Below, piece by piece: positions 16,247 to 25,238 of a stretch of 64,000 bases of DNA. The stretch lies in the NCBI GenBank assembly GCA_001890945.1, contig MLAX01000003.1:1-64000 (forward strand), given 5' to 3'. A program made the position numbers and the translations under genes. The notes under the pieces were generated by a model. It did no database searches, was not told the DNA's origin, and worked only from the letters and a program-made list of their open reading frames with translations. Source of the DNA: Alphaproteobacteria bacterium AO1-B. GTDB taxonomy: Bacteria; Pseudomonadota; Alphaproteobacteria; Rhizobiales; Stappiaceae. Positions within the stretch are counted from its first letter, which is position 1. Every line of letters begins with the position of its first letter.

Positions 16247-16873
16247 TCACACCAACAGGCTGATATCAAGACATCGCATTCCGGCGTTCTCGGCCGCCAG
16301 AATGCCCTGCGGACTGTCTTCAAAAACAAGACAGTTTTCGGGCTCCACACCCAAAAGGTCCGCTGCTTTTAGAAAAAGGTCTGGTGCCGGTTTCGCCTGC
16401 GCAACGTCTTCTATCGTGACAACCGCATCAAAACAGGATAGCAAGTTCACCGTTCTCAGGGATGGAGCAACGATTGCGCGAGGTCCACTGGAGGCCACAG
16501 CCATTGGTTTTGCGCCGGCATTCTGCCGTGCGATGGCGGCCACCTGACTGATTTCCCGCAACATATGAAGCCGATCAATCACGCCCTGCCGCATGTCGCC
16601 GATCACCTGACGATGATCAAAGGCCGCCCCGAATTGCTGCGAGAATTCATCAAGCAGCACCTGCTCTGACAACCCGGACCGCCGATGATACCAGCCCGGC
16701 TCCAAGGAATATCCGGCTTTTGAAAAGGCCTGCCGCCAACCTGCGGCATAAAGGTCCGGGCTCGCGACCAAGGTGCCATCGCAATCGAAGATCAGTGCTT
16801 CGGCACCCGCAATCAGGTCCCGCAAAAACGGCGCTTTGTCAGAAAGTCCCTTTGGGTCTGTAGGTGGCATCAA
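16247..16873 (-). CDS. HAD-superfamily hydrolase, beta-phosphoglucomutase-like
   Basis: 208 residues with all HAD motifs: nucleophile DCDGTLVAS (motif I, near residue 30), SSGPR (motif II), KPAPDLF (motif III Lys) and FEDSPQG (motif IV). The cap helices between residues 40 and 100 fit subclass I (phosphoglucomutase/phosphatase) enzymes. Its ATG overlaps the stop of the LacI gene by 4 nt, so it is the last gene of the long operon starting at 32367. It probably dephosphorylates or isomerises a sugar phosphate of the pathway, or removes a dead-end ester. Confidence 0.85.
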   Translation of the reverse strand: MMPPTDPKGLSDKAPFLRDLIAGAEALIFDCDGTLVASPDLYAAGWRQAFSKAGYSLEPGWYHRRSGLSEQVLLDEFSQQFGAAFDHRQVIGDMRQGVIDRLHMLREISQVAAIARQNAGAKPMAVASSGPRAIVAPSLRTVNLLSCFDAVVTIEDVAQAKPAPDLFLKAADLLGVEPENCLVFEDSPQGILAAENAGMRCLDISLLV

Positions 16874-17883
16874 GCATTTAGCCCTAGGCTCGACTGGCGC
16901 GTTATCAATTCAACACCAAAACGCTGCGTATCCGGTGGTCGCTGGCCATCGACAACCCATGCCAGCATTGACTCCGCGGCTTTTTTTCCGAATGCCTCGG
17001 TATCGCAGCGGACAGAGCTCAAGCGAGGATAGGACAAGGAACTCTCCTCGATATCGTCAAAGCCGATCAAGCGAACATCCTCGCCAACACGAACACCAGC
17101 TTCCGCAAACCCTGACAACATTCCGAGCGCCACCAGGTCGCTGAAGCAGATAACAGCATCAATTCGTGAGTGATCTGAAGCAATGCGCAATGCTATCTCA
17201 CGGCCATAGGTCCTGGATGGTCTTTCGTAAAAAGCTGTGACAGGTAACCCACGGGAGACCATGACCTTATAATATCCACTCATCCGCTCCATCGTAATCG
17301 GCCGGTCCTTGATACCGCCGACAAATGCAATCCTTTCAGAGCCCAAATTCAGGAGATGCTCTGTGGCCAATACGCCGCCGGCTGTGTAGTCGTGCGATGC
17401 AAAGGGAAACAGATCGGTTCGCAGATCAATTTGGCGCAAGACCTGCATCGTCGGGATGCCAGCGCGTTCGACCCGATCGAACGCACAAGAGTCTTCCTCG
17501 TACGTGGGGGAAATGACAAACGCCGAGACGCCGTGTTCAATCATCGAATCTATCACCTGTGCCTGAATTTCCGGATCCTCGTCGGTGTTTGCAATCACCG
17601 TCGAGTATCCTTTTCGGGCGAATTCCATCTGGGCGCTGGCAGCAAACTCGGTGAAGAACGGGTTTCGCAAGTCGTTGATGATCAGACCGATCAAGCCGGA
17701 CGACGCGCCTCGAAGCCCGGCGGCGGACCGGTTATAGACGTACCCCAGTTCCTGAATGGCCTTGTTGACTTCATCGCGCGTGGCTGCCTTGACCGATTGG
17801 GAGTTTTGAAGAACCAGCGACACGGTTGATTTGGACACCCGCGCCTGCTTGGCGACATCCAGTATGGTTGGTCTTTTCTTCAT
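16870..17883 (-). CDS. LacI-family regulator of the 16-kb carbohydrate operon
   Basis: 337 residues: HTH PTILDVAKQARVSKSTVSLVL at residues 5-25, then a sugar-binding sensor domain (GLIGLIINDLRNPFFTEFA; ICFSDLVALGMLSGFAEAG). It lies inside the operon, 16 nt after the DUF993 gene and coupled to the HAD gene, so it is autoregulated if it binds the palindromes at 32392-32434, which have the CpG-centred symmetry of LacI operators. Those are the only such sites I saw near this operon. Confidence 0.92.
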   Translation of the reverse strand: MKKRPTILDVAKQARVSKSTVSLVLQNSQSVKAATRDEVNKAIQELGYVYNRSAAGLRGASSGLIGLIINDLRNPFFTEFAASAQMEFARKGYSTVIANTDEDPEIQAQVIDSMIEHGVSAFVISPTYEEDSCAFDRVERAGIPTMQVLRQIDLRTDLFPFASHDYTAGGVLATEHLLNLGSERIAFVGGIKDRPITMERMSGYYKVMVSRGLPVTAFYERPSRTYGREIALRIASDHSRIDAVICFSDLVALGMLSGFAEAGVRVGEDVRLIGFDDIEESSLSYPRLSSVRCDTEAFGKKAAESMLAWVVDGQRPPDTQRFGVELITRQSSLGLNA

Positions 17884-17899
17884 TCTCTCCCGACCCTGA

Positions 17900-19063
17900 T
17901 CACCCTACGCCATGCAACTTCAAGAGAAGTTTCATCCTCTCGAACGCAACATCCGGCTTTGACAACACCCGCGCCTGGTCAGCAAGCCGAAAAACTTCGG
18001 CGTAATGAACGATTTCCCGAGAGGACTGAAACCCACCCGGCATGATGAAGTGGCTCTGCGCCCCATTCAGCCAGGCGAGGAAAGCTACGCCCGCCTTGTA
18101 GAACCGTGTCGGTGCTTTGAAAATTTCCCGGCTGAGCGGAACGGTTGGTGCAAAAAGACCGTGATAGGTTTCAAGATCATCTTTCGCAAGCGCCTCGAGC
18201 GCCTGGCTGGCAGCCGGTGCGATCGCCGCAAAGGCCCCCAGCAGCGCATGAGAATACCGCGTTCCGTCGCCTTTGATCAGGTCCGCATAATTGAAATCGT
18301 CTCCGGTATAGAGCCGGACGCCGTCCGGAAGACGGGCGCGGAACCGCTCCTCATGCGCCTTGTCCAAAAGCGAGATCTTGATGCCGTCGACCTTGTCCTG
18401 ATGGCCTTTGATGATCCGAAGCACAGCATCGGACGCCACCTCGACATCCGTTGATCCCCAATAACCCTTGAGAGCCGGATCGAACATGTCGCCCAGCCAG
18501 TGCAGGACAACTGGCTCGGCCGCTTGCTCCAGCAAGGTGCCATATACCATTTCATAGTCTGCCGCCTGGGCACCCATGGCCGGAAACGCCTTAGAGGCCA
18601 TCAGGATCACCTGGCCGCCAGCCGCCTCAATGGCCTCCATCTGCTCAGAATAGGCAGCAATGATGTCGGACGCGGTCTTTAAGTCGTCTAAGTCCTTCTG
18701 ATCCGTTCCGGCCCCACACGCCACACGTGGCTTTAGGGGATGCGCCTTGGCTTCCACCATAGTCCGCTCGATCAGCTCCCTGGCCGTCGGCCAATCCACT
18801 CCCATGCCCCGCTGGGCGGTATCCATGGCTTCGGCGAGACCAAGACCCTGGTCCCAAAGCCAGTGACGGAACTGAAGCGTGTTTTCCCAATCAACCGCTG
18901 GCGCACCGTCCCAGGGATCACGCTCAGCCAGCGGATCGGAAACAACATGAGCCGCGGCAAATGCTGTTCGTGTCAGGGGAACACTCGGGGCGCGTGGCAC
19001 CAAGGGTTCGCCGGTGAGCACGTAGGGCTCAAGGGTGTTGTTGTAAGTTGGCAGGGTCAGCAT
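17900..19063 (-). CDS. DUF993 family protein (TIM-barrel aldolase-like)
   Basis: A 387-residue cytoplasmic protein matching the DUF993 family, which is related to dihydrodipicolinate-synthase-type barrels. A strand with GGQVILMASKAFPAMG lies near residue 155, DGIKISLLDKAHE near 230 has a lysine where Schiff-base lysines of such barrels occur, and VRLYTGDDFNYADLI follows. GGAGA precedes the ATG. It follows the Dabb gene by 29 nt. The expected job is aldol-type or lyase chemistry on an oxidised sugar, but no activity is established for the family that I know of. Confidence 0.8.
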   Translation of the reverse strand: MLTLPTYNNTLEPYVLTGEPLVPRAPSVPLTRTAFAAAHVVSDPLAERDPWDGAPAVDWENTLQFRHWLWDQGLGLAEAMDTAQRGMGVDWPTARELIERTMVEAKAHPLKPRVACGAGTDQKDLDDLKTASDIIAAYSEQMEAIEAAGGQVILMASKAFPAMGAQAADYEMVYGTLLEQAAEPVVLHWLGDMFDPALKGYWGSTDVEVASDAVLRIIKGHQDKVDGIKISLLDKAHEERFRARLPDGVRLYTGDDFNYADLIKGDGTRYSHALLGAFAAIAPAASQALEALAKDDLETYHGLFAPTVPLSREIFKAPTRFYKAGVAFLAWLNGAQSHFIMPGGFQSSREIVHYAEVFRLADQARVLSKPDVAFERMKLLLKLHGVG

Positions 19064-19092
19064 GACGGTCTCCAGACGGTAGCGCCGAGCAC

Positions 19093-19407
19093 TCAGGCGG
19101 ACACGGGAATGTCGAGCACAAGGATGCCGTCGAGACCGCCAACGGCGTTCGCGACGAGCTTTGCCCCGAGCGCCTTGTGGTCCGGGTGGTCCTGATAACT
19201 CTGAAGGGCATCCCAGTCCCGAAAGTCGACCACGAAGCCGTGCATATAGCCGCGTTCGATTTTTTCAGGGCTTTCGCTGCGCCCCGACTTGATGTCGAGG
19301 ATTCCCGGCACCTGAGCTTCGATCTCCCGCAGCTCCTGGAAAAAAGCCGCGATTGTCTCCTCAGAGATACCGGGTTGGAATTTGATCAGGACGATATGGC
19401 GGATCAT
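19093..19407 (-). CDS. Dabb (stress-responsive A/B-barrel) domain protein
   Basis: A 104-residue single-domain protein: MIRHIVLIKFQPG at the N-terminus, MHGFVVDFRDWDALQSYQDHPDH in the middle and a closing strand LVLDIPV are typical of the dimeric alpha-beta barrel Dabb/Dimeric A-B fold. Some relatives catalyse cyclisations or remove protons from polyketo substrates. It overlaps the upstream GMC oxidoreductase gene by 4 nt, so it is likely made in fixed ratio with it and may act on the oxidised product. Confidence 0.85.
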   Translation of the reverse strand: MIRHIVLIKFQPGISEETIAAFFQELREIEAQVPGILDIKSGRSESPEKIERGYMHGFVVDFRDWDALQSYQDHPDHKALGAKLVANAVGGLDGILVLDIPVSA

Positions 19408-20996
19408 GAGGAAGCCCCGTGGTCTTCGCGGATCATGTCGGAGGCTTTTTCACCGATCATGATGGCCGCAGCATTGGTGTTGGACGAAATGACATTCGGC
19501 ATGATGGAGGCGTCGACGACACGCAGGCTGTCGATGCCGTTGAAGCGGAGCCGGGGATCGACGACAGCCCCGTCATCGACACCCATGCGGCAGGTTCCTG
19601 CCGGGTGATGCGATGTCTTGGAATGCTCACAAATGAACTGGAAATACTCGTCGTCTGTCTTCAAGTCCGGTCCGGGCAAACGCTGCGCTTTGATGAAGGG
19701 TTTCAGCGGTGCCTGTGCCATGATGTCCTGGGTCAGCTTCAGACCGCGGATGGACATCTCCCGGTCGCGCGGATCTTCCAGATAGTTCGGATCGATGAGC
19801 GGTTCGGCCGCTGGATCGGCGCTTTTCAACCGAACCGATCCGCGCGAGCGCGGCCGGAGATAGCACGAGTTTAGCGTCACCCCGCCATCAGGCATGGCCG
19901 CGACACCAGATTCAATCCCCGTGCCAAGCCCCAGATGAAACTGCAGATCGGGCGACCGCGCTTCGGGATCGGCATACCAGAAGCCACCGGTTTCAAAGAG
20001 GCTGGACGATACCGGCCCGCGCTTCGTTAATAGGTATTGCAGACCGGCCAGAACCGATAGATGCGGCTTTGCAAACCGGTCGTAGGTGTGCGGCCCGCTG
20101 ACTTCACTGATGCAATAGAGATCGAGATGGTCCTGCAGGTTGGCCCCGACATTCGGCTGATCCAGCTTCACATCGATACCAAGGGTCTTGAGATCGTCCC
20201 CCGGGCCGATCCCGGACAGTTGCAAAAGCCGCGGCGATCCGATGGCACCGGAGGAAAGAATGACTTCGGAAGTCGCCGTCAGCCGTTCTCCATCAACCAG
20301 TTCCACACCAACGGCCCTGCCGTTCTCGACAATGATCCGGCGAACATTGGCACCGGTTCTGACATGCAGGTTCGGCCGGTTCCTGTTCGGTGCCAGATAG
20401 GCCATTGCGGCGGACGATCGGCGCGCGTTGCGCTGGGTCAGTTGGTAATAGGCAACGCCGTCCTGCTTTTCGCCTGTGACATCTTCATTCTTTGGGATGC
20501 CAAGCGCTGCAGCTGCTTCAAAATAGGCTTCACAAATCGGCAGTGGGGCGCAGGGTTTGGACACGCCGAGCGGTCCGCCCTGACCGTGATACTTGTTGTT
20601 ATAGGTGTCGTTGTCTTCAGCTTTCCTAAAGTAGGGAAGGACATCTTCATAGCCCCAGCCCTCGCAGCCGAGTTGACGCCATTCATCATAGTCGAGCGCA
20701 TTACCACGTGTATAAATCTGCGCGTTAATGGCCGATCCACCACCAATGACCTTGGCCTGGGTATAACGGAAAACACGGTTCTGCATGTGTCTTTGCGGCA
20801 CCGTGTGCCAGCCCCAGGAGCCGATCCCCTTGGTCATTTTCGCAAAGCCGGCCGGCAGGTGGTAGAACGGGTGCCAGTCACGCCCGCCTGCCTCCAGAAG
20901 CAGAACCTGTGTATCCGGATTTTCGGTCAAGCGGGCCGCAACGACGGAACCCGCACTGCCGCCCCCAATGATGATGAAATCAAAGCCCTGGTTCAT
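19404..20996 (-). CDS. GMC oxidoreductase, choline-dehydrogenase-like
   Basis: 530 residues. An N-terminal FAD-binding fold (FIIIGGGSAGSVVAARL, residues 6-22) is followed by GGGSAINAQIYTRGN (GMC signature 1) and SSGAIGSPRLLQLSGIG (signature 2). The C-terminal catalytic His lies in SHHPAGTCRMG, and a VVDASIMPNVISSNTNAA region completes the FAD site. The family oxidises alcohol groups of choline, alcohols or sugars. It sits between an SDR gene and the Dabb gene in the LacI operon, so a carbohydrate alcohol is the likely substrate; no betaine genes adjoin it. Confidence 0.9.
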   Translation of the reverse strand: MNQGFDFIIIGGGSAGSVVAARLTENPDTQVLLLEAGGRDWHPFYHLPAGFAKMTKGIGSWGWHTVPQRHMQNRVFRYTQAKVIGGGSAINAQIYTRGNALDYDEWRQLGCEGWGYEDVLPYFRKAEDNDTYNNKYHGQGGPLGVSKPCAPLPICEAYFEAAAALGIPKNEDVTGEKQDGVAYYQLTQRNARRSSAAMAYLAPNRNRPNLHVRTGANVRRIIVENGRAVGVELVDGERLTATSEVILSSGAIGSPRLLQLSGIGPGDDLKTLGIDVKLDQPNVGANLQDHLDLYCISEVSGPHTYDRFAKPHLSVLAGLQYLLTKRGPVSSSLFETGGFWYADPEARSPDLQFHLGLGTGIESGVAAMPDGGVTLNSCYLRPRSRGSVRLKSADPAAEPLIDPNYLEDPRDREMSIRGLKLTQDIMAQAPLKPFIKAQRLPGPDLKTDDEYFQFICEHSKTSHHPAGTCRMGVDDGAVVDPRLRFNGIDSLRVVDASIMPNVISSNTNAAAIMIGEKASDMIREDHGASS

Positions 20997-21005
20997 ATCA
21001 GTCTC

Positions 21006-21767
21006 TCAAAGACGGGAAATTGACAGGCCGCCATCGGCGGCGAGTGTTGAGCCGGTCGCAAAAGCCATCTGCCCCTCGACCAGCGGCAATACGGTTTCGG
21101 CAATGTCGGAGGGCTGACCCCAGCGGGCAGCGGGGACCAGTCCGCCCTCGATTCGGGCGGTGTATTTGTCTTTCACGCCGGAGGTCATTGGCGTTTCTAT
21201 GATGCCCGGCCGTATATCGAAGACTCCGATGCCATGGGGTGCCAACCGGACTGCAAACAACTGCGCCATCATCGCGGCCCCGGCCTTGGACAGGCAGTAC
21301 TCGGCGCGTTCGACTGACACCATTGCTGCGCTCACCGAGGTCACGAAGATCATGGATCGGTAGATGCTCTCATCAGGCCGCGATATCATGCGCAGCGCCA
21401 CATCCTGCGCCAGGAAAAACGCACCGCGCAGATTGACCCCCATAACGAAATCGTAGCTGTCGGAGCTCAACTCCAGCATGTCGCCGCGGATCTTGGCAGG
21501 CACCCCGGCATTGGAGACCAAAGTGGTGATCGGGCCGAGATCCTTTTCAATCCGATCAAGGACCGATGCGTGATCCTGGATATCCTGAAGGTCGTGGGAA
21601 TAGTAGTTGGCGCCGTCTCCAAGAGCGGACAGGGCTAATTGGACTTCAGCGTCATCCAACCCGACCTGAGCAACAATGGCGACTTTGTAACCAGCTTGCG
21701 CAAGGGCCTTGGAGATGCCAAGTCCAATCCCGCGCTGCCCACCTGTAACCAGTGCAACTTTGGTCAT
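21006..21767 (-). CDS. SDR-family oxidoreductase (FabG-like)
   Basis: 253 residues, classical SDR: NAD(P)-binding VTGGQRGIGLGIS (residues 7-19), NAG strand LVSNAGVPAK, catalytic Ser in FVTSVSAAM, YCLSK (Tyr-x3-Lys), and C-terminal GSTLAADGGLSI. It starts inside the end of the second GMC gene (4-nt overlap). Likely a sugar or polyol dehydrogenase/ketoreductase acting next to the two GMC enzymes. Confidence 0.9.
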   Translation of the reverse strand: MTKVALVTGGQRGIGLGISKALAQAGYKVAIVAQVGLDDAEVQLALSALGDGANYYSHDLQDIQDHASVLDRIEKDLGPITTLVSNAGVPAKIRGDMLELSSDSYDFVMGVNLRGAFFLAQDVALRMISRPDESIYRSMIFVTSVSAAMVSVERAEYCLSKAGAAMMAQLFAVRLAPHGIGVFDIRPGIIETPMTSGVKDKYTARIEGGLVPAARWGQPSDIAETVLPLVEGQMAFATGSTLAADGGLSISRL

Positions 21768-23248
21768 ACCGCCAGCTCCTTGCGGATCGTGTCAGCAGTT
21801 CGAAGGGCCAGTGCGGCGACGGTCAGAGCTGGATTGACAGCTGCTGAAGTTGGCAGCGCGGCGGCATCGGTCACAAACAGGTTCGGATGGTCCCAGGACC
21901 GGCACTCCGGATCGAGAACGGACGTCTTGGGATCACTTCCCATGCGCACGGTTCCACATTGGTGTGACGGAACCCGCCCATCAAACAGTCTGGACAACAC
22001 CACCGGAAAGCCTGCCTTGCGCAATGTTTCTTTGGTCTTGCTAACCAGCTTCGTGTGAGCTGTCATGTTTGACCGCCGCCAGCGCAGCTGGATCTGTCCA
22101 TCTTTGAGGATCACGCGGCTTCCCGGATCGGGAAGATCTTCTGAAATCAGGTAAAGATCGAGCGCGTGCCGCGAAATCCAGCTGGCGGCAAATTTCGGTA
22201 ATTGCGGCACCTGGATTTTCAGAATATCCGGCGTTACCCGGCCCAGGAGCTGCACATTGCCAAGCGGTTTGCCACCGTTTCCGTCCGACAGATACCAGTC
22301 GTTGATCCCAAAGGTTTTCTGGTAGACGGAATCGTTCCGGAAGGTTGGATCAATCGCGATAACCGCTGTTGCATTGTGGTTCATGAAGCAGCGGCCAACG
22401 TAGTCAGAGCCGTTGGCTACGTTGGAACGCAGCAGCAACGCAGCCGTTTGGACAGCGCCAGCGCATACCGCCACCACTTTGGGCGTTAACGTGGTCTCCT
22501 CGCCGTCCTTGCTATAGGTGAGCGCCTTTATCCTTTTGGATTTTGCATCGGTCTTTAGATGCGTAACCTCGGCACCGGAAACCAGATCGACATTGTCATA
22601 CGCCAAGGCCTCTGAAAGTCCGCAGGTTTCGGCGTCCATCTTGCCGCAGCGCTGATCCGGATAACCATCCCATCCGGTCTGTCCCGCTTCTAACCAGCGG
22701 TCAATGTCGACACCCAACGGCAGGGAAAACGGATGGACACCGGCATTCTCAAGGCGCTGCCGGGCGACCTTTATGGCCGGCTCATCCGGAACGGGCGGGA
22801 ACGGATATGCTCCCTCATGCGCCGGTTCACTCGCATCCGAAGAAACATCGCCCCGGACCTTGTAGAGCCTCTCTGCCTTCTCGTACCAGGGTGCCAGATC
22901 GGCGTACCGGATCGGCCAGGCTGGCGAAACACCGTCCTCATGCTCCATAGCGTCAAAGTCCTCGGCGCGATAGCGGATCAGCACCGCACCGTAGAGCTTT
23001 GAATTGCCACCGATATTGTAATAGTTGCCCGGTTCGAATTCCGTTCCGTTACCGTCGAGCCAGGTTTCATCCGACCGGAAAGCGCTGTTGGTGTAGATGC
23101 GCCAAGGGTCCCTTGCGGGCGCCGTGTCCGGAATCTGATGCCCGCGTTCCAGGATCGTGATCCGCGCACCGGACGGCGCAAGGCCGGCGGCAAGGCTCGC
23201 GCCGCCCATGCCGCTGCCCACAATCACAATGTCCGGTGAAACGCTCAT
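21764..23248 (-). CDS. GMC oxidoreductase (sugar 3-dehydrogenase/glucose-dehydrogenase-like)
   Basis: 494 residues with an N-terminal FAD fold (DIVIVGSGMGGASLAAGLA), a GNYYNIGGNSKLYGAVLIRYR signature region, and a C-terminal half with SHQCGTVRMGSDPKTSVLD (catalytic His) and LFVTDAAALPTSAAVNPALT. It belongs to the branch that includes gluconate/glucose dehydrogenase large subunits rather than choline dehydrogenases. No cytochrome c or small gamma subunit gene accompanies it, and no Tat or Sec signal is visible, so the electron acceptor is unclear. It is 3 nt from the ABC ATPase gene. Confidence 0.88.
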   Translation of the reverse strand: MSVSPDIVIVGSGMGGASLAAGLAPSGARITILERGHQIPDTAPARDPWRIYTNSAFRSDETWLDGNGTEFEPGNYYNIGGNSKLYGAVLIRYRAEDFDAMEHEDGVSPAWPIRYADLAPWYEKAERLYKVRGDVSSDASEPAHEGAYPFPPVPDEPAIKVARQRLENAGVHPFSLPLGVDIDRWLEAGQTGWDGYPDQRCGKMDAETCGLSEALAYDNVDLVSGAEVTHLKTDAKSKRIKALTYSKDGEETTLTPKVVAVCAGAVQTAALLLRSNVANGSDYVGRCFMNHNATAVIAIDPTFRNDSVYQKTFGINDWYLSDGNGGKPLGNVQLLGRVTPDILKIQVPQLPKFAASWISRHALDLYLISEDLPDPGSRVILKDGQIQLRWRRSNMTAHTKLVSKTKETLRKAGFPVVLSRLFDGRVPSHQCGTVRMGSDPKTSVLDPECRSWDHPNLFVTDAAALPTSAAVNPALTVAALALRTADTIRKELAV

Positions 23249-23251
23249 TGC

Positions 23252-24361
23252 TCAGGCAATCCGATCTTCTGTCTGCGGATCGAATGCGACCGCCTTTTCC
23301 ATGTTGAAGGCAAACGGAAACACGTCACCCGCATTCACGGAGACATCCGCGCGGAAACGTCCGGTCACGTCCTTGCCGCCAATCTGGGTCACGACAAACG
23401 TGTCCGAACCAGCTGGTTCCGTGACTTCGACCGGAGCTTCCACAGTATGAACAGCCTTTGAATTCCGGTCCGCGCCATCTTTATCGGTAATGGCTTCTGG
23501 CCGGATGCCGAGGACGATGTCCTGTCCGACACTCCCCGCCAGCTTGTCGTTTGCGAAAGGAACAGCCGCGGTTTGTCCGTTGGCCAGGGCAATCTCCGCC
23601 GCCGGCTGGCCTTCGACAGTGACAACCTTGGCCGGAAAAAGGTTCATGGATGGAGACCCCATGAAACCGGCAACAAACATGTTTGCCGGGTTGTCATAGA
23701 TTTCCTTTGGTGTCCCGAGTTGCTGGACATAACCGCCGAACATCACGGCAATTCGGGTCGACAATGTGAGCGCCTCGATCTGGTCGTGGGTCACATAGAC
23801 GATTGTTGTTCCAAGCTTCTGGTGCAGCTTCTTGATTTCCGTGCGCATATCAACGCGCAACTTGGCATCAAGGTTGGACAGCGGCTCGTCAAACAGGAAA
23901 ACATCTGGCTCGCGCACAAGTGCCCGGCCCATGGCAACACGCTGGCGCTGACCGCCGGAGAGCTGACCGGGCTTCCGGTCGAGCAGGTGACTGATCTGCA
24001 AAAGCTCTGCCACCTGCGCGATCCGCTTCTCCCGTTCAGATTTTTCGATGCCATGCATCTCCATGCCGAAGGAAATGTTCCCTTTGACCGTCATGTTCGG
24101 ATAGAGCGCGTAAGACTGGAACACCATTGCGATGTTGCGGTCGGCCGGTTTCACCCCGTTCATGCTGCGGTTCCGAATGGCAATCTCGCCAGACGTGATG
24201 TCTTCCAAGCCTGCGATCATGTTCAGCAAGGTGGATTTTCCGCAGCCGGACGGACCGACCAGAACAAGAAACTCGCCTTCCTCGATGGAAATGTTGGTTT
24301 CGTGCAGAACCTGAAGGGCGCCATAGGATTTGGTCGCCTGATTGATGTCTAGAAAGCCCAT
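23252..24361 (-). CDS. ABC transporter ATPase, MalK/UgpC type
   Basis: 369 residues: Walker A GPSGCGKST, signature LSGGQRQRVAMGRAL, Walker B FLFDEPLSNLD, H-loop YVTHDQ, then a C-terminal TOBE-type regulatory domain (residues about 240-369) as in MalK/UgpC. It energises the two permeases encoded immediately upstream (gap 4 nt). The TOBE domain could receive a regulatory partner, but none is encoded here. Confidence 0.94.
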   Translation of the reverse strand: MGFLDINQATKSYGALQVLHETNISIEEGEFLVLVGPSGCGKSTLLNMIAGLEDITSGEIAIRNRSMNGVKPADRNIAMVFQSYALYPNMTVKGNISFGMEMHGIEKSEREKRIAQVAELLQISHLLDRKPGQLSGGQRQRVAMGRALVREPDVFLFDEPLSNLDAKLRVDMRTEIKKLHQKLGTTIVYVTHDQIEALTLSTRIAVMFGGYVQQLGTPKEIYDNPANMFVAGFMGSPSMNLFPAKVVTVEGQPAAEIALANGQTAAVPFANDKLAGSVGQDIVLGIRPEAITDKDGADRNSKAVHTVEAPVEVTEPAGSDTFVVTQIGGKDVTGRFRADVSVNAGDVFPFAFNMEKAVAFDPQTEDRIA

Positions 24362-24365
24362 GGTC

Positions 24366-25238
24366 TTATCCTTTTACTGAGCCAGCCATCAGGCCGCGGA
24401 CGAAATAGCGGCCAGCGACGATGTAAACGAGCAACGTTGGCAGTGCGGCCATGATCGCGCCTGCAAAGTGGACGTTGTATTCCTTCACCCCGGTGGACGA
24501 TTGCACCAGGTTGTTGAGCGCCACCGTCATGGGCTGACTGTTGAAGTCCGAGAAGGAGGCGCCGAACAGGAAGTCGTTCCAGATGTTGGTGAACTGCCAG
24601 ATGATGCAGACAACCGCGATCGGCCCGGAAGACGGAAGCAAAATGCGCCAGAAAATCCGGAAGAAGCCCGCGCCATCAATCTGGGCAGCTCGGACCAACT
24701 CGGTCGGGAAAGCGGCGTAGTAGTTGCGGAAATAAAGGGTCGAAAACCCGATGCCGTAGACGAAGTGCACGAAGATCAGCCCCGGCAAAGAGCCTGCCAG
24801 TCCCATCAGGCCCAGCATCCGGGCCATCGGAATGAGCACCATCTGGAAGGGAATAAAACACCCGAACAACAACAAGCCGAAGAGAATGGTTGCTCCGGGG
24901 AACGTCCATTTCGTCAGTACGTACCCGTTCAGCGCTCCGACCAGGGTCGATAGGGCAACAGCCGGCACAACCATGATGATCGAGTTGATGAAGTAGGGGC
25001 GCAGACCGGTTGCTTCGACGCCAACCTGGGCGCTTGACCAGGCACTTGCCCAGGGAGCGATTGTCCAGTCACTTGGCAACGCCATCATGCCGCCTGCCGT
25101 AATTTCAGACAGGGGTTTCAACGAGTTCACTACCATTACATAGAGTGGCAACAGGTAATATATGCAGAACACGACCAGCAGGGCATACAGGATGATGCGG
25201 CCAGCGGTGAGGGATGATGATTTTGTCGTCGCTGACAT
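24366..25238 (-). CDS. Carbohydrate ABC permease, MalG type
   Basis: 290 residues, six membrane segments, with the EAA coupling loop AAQIDGAGFFRIFWRILLP near residue 195. A large periplasmic loop after TM1 (SDWTIAPWASAW) is typical of MalG-like CUT1 permeases. Its ATG overlaps the stop of the MalF-like gene by one base. Confidence 0.93.
   Translation of the reverse strand: MSATTKSSSLTAGRIILYALLVVFCIYYLLPLYVMVVNSLKPLSEITAGGMMALPSDWTIAPWASAWSSAQVGVEATGLRPYFINSIIMVVPAVALSTLVGALNGYVLTKWTFPGATILFGLLLFGCFIPFQMVLIPMARMLGLMGLAGSLPGLIFVHFVYGIGFSTLYFRNYYAAFPTELVRAAQIDGAGFFRIFWRILLPSSGPIAVVCIIWQFTNIWNDFLFGASFSDFNSQPMTVALNNLVQSSTGVKEYNVHFAGAIMAALPTLLVYIVAGRYFVRGLMAGSVKG

Noticed and set aside
20061..21023. 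320-codon open frame antisense to the GMC oxidoreductase
   Set aside because: Lies wholly opposite a gene with full family motifs; product shows no coherent fold pattern. Long antisense frames are common at this GC content.
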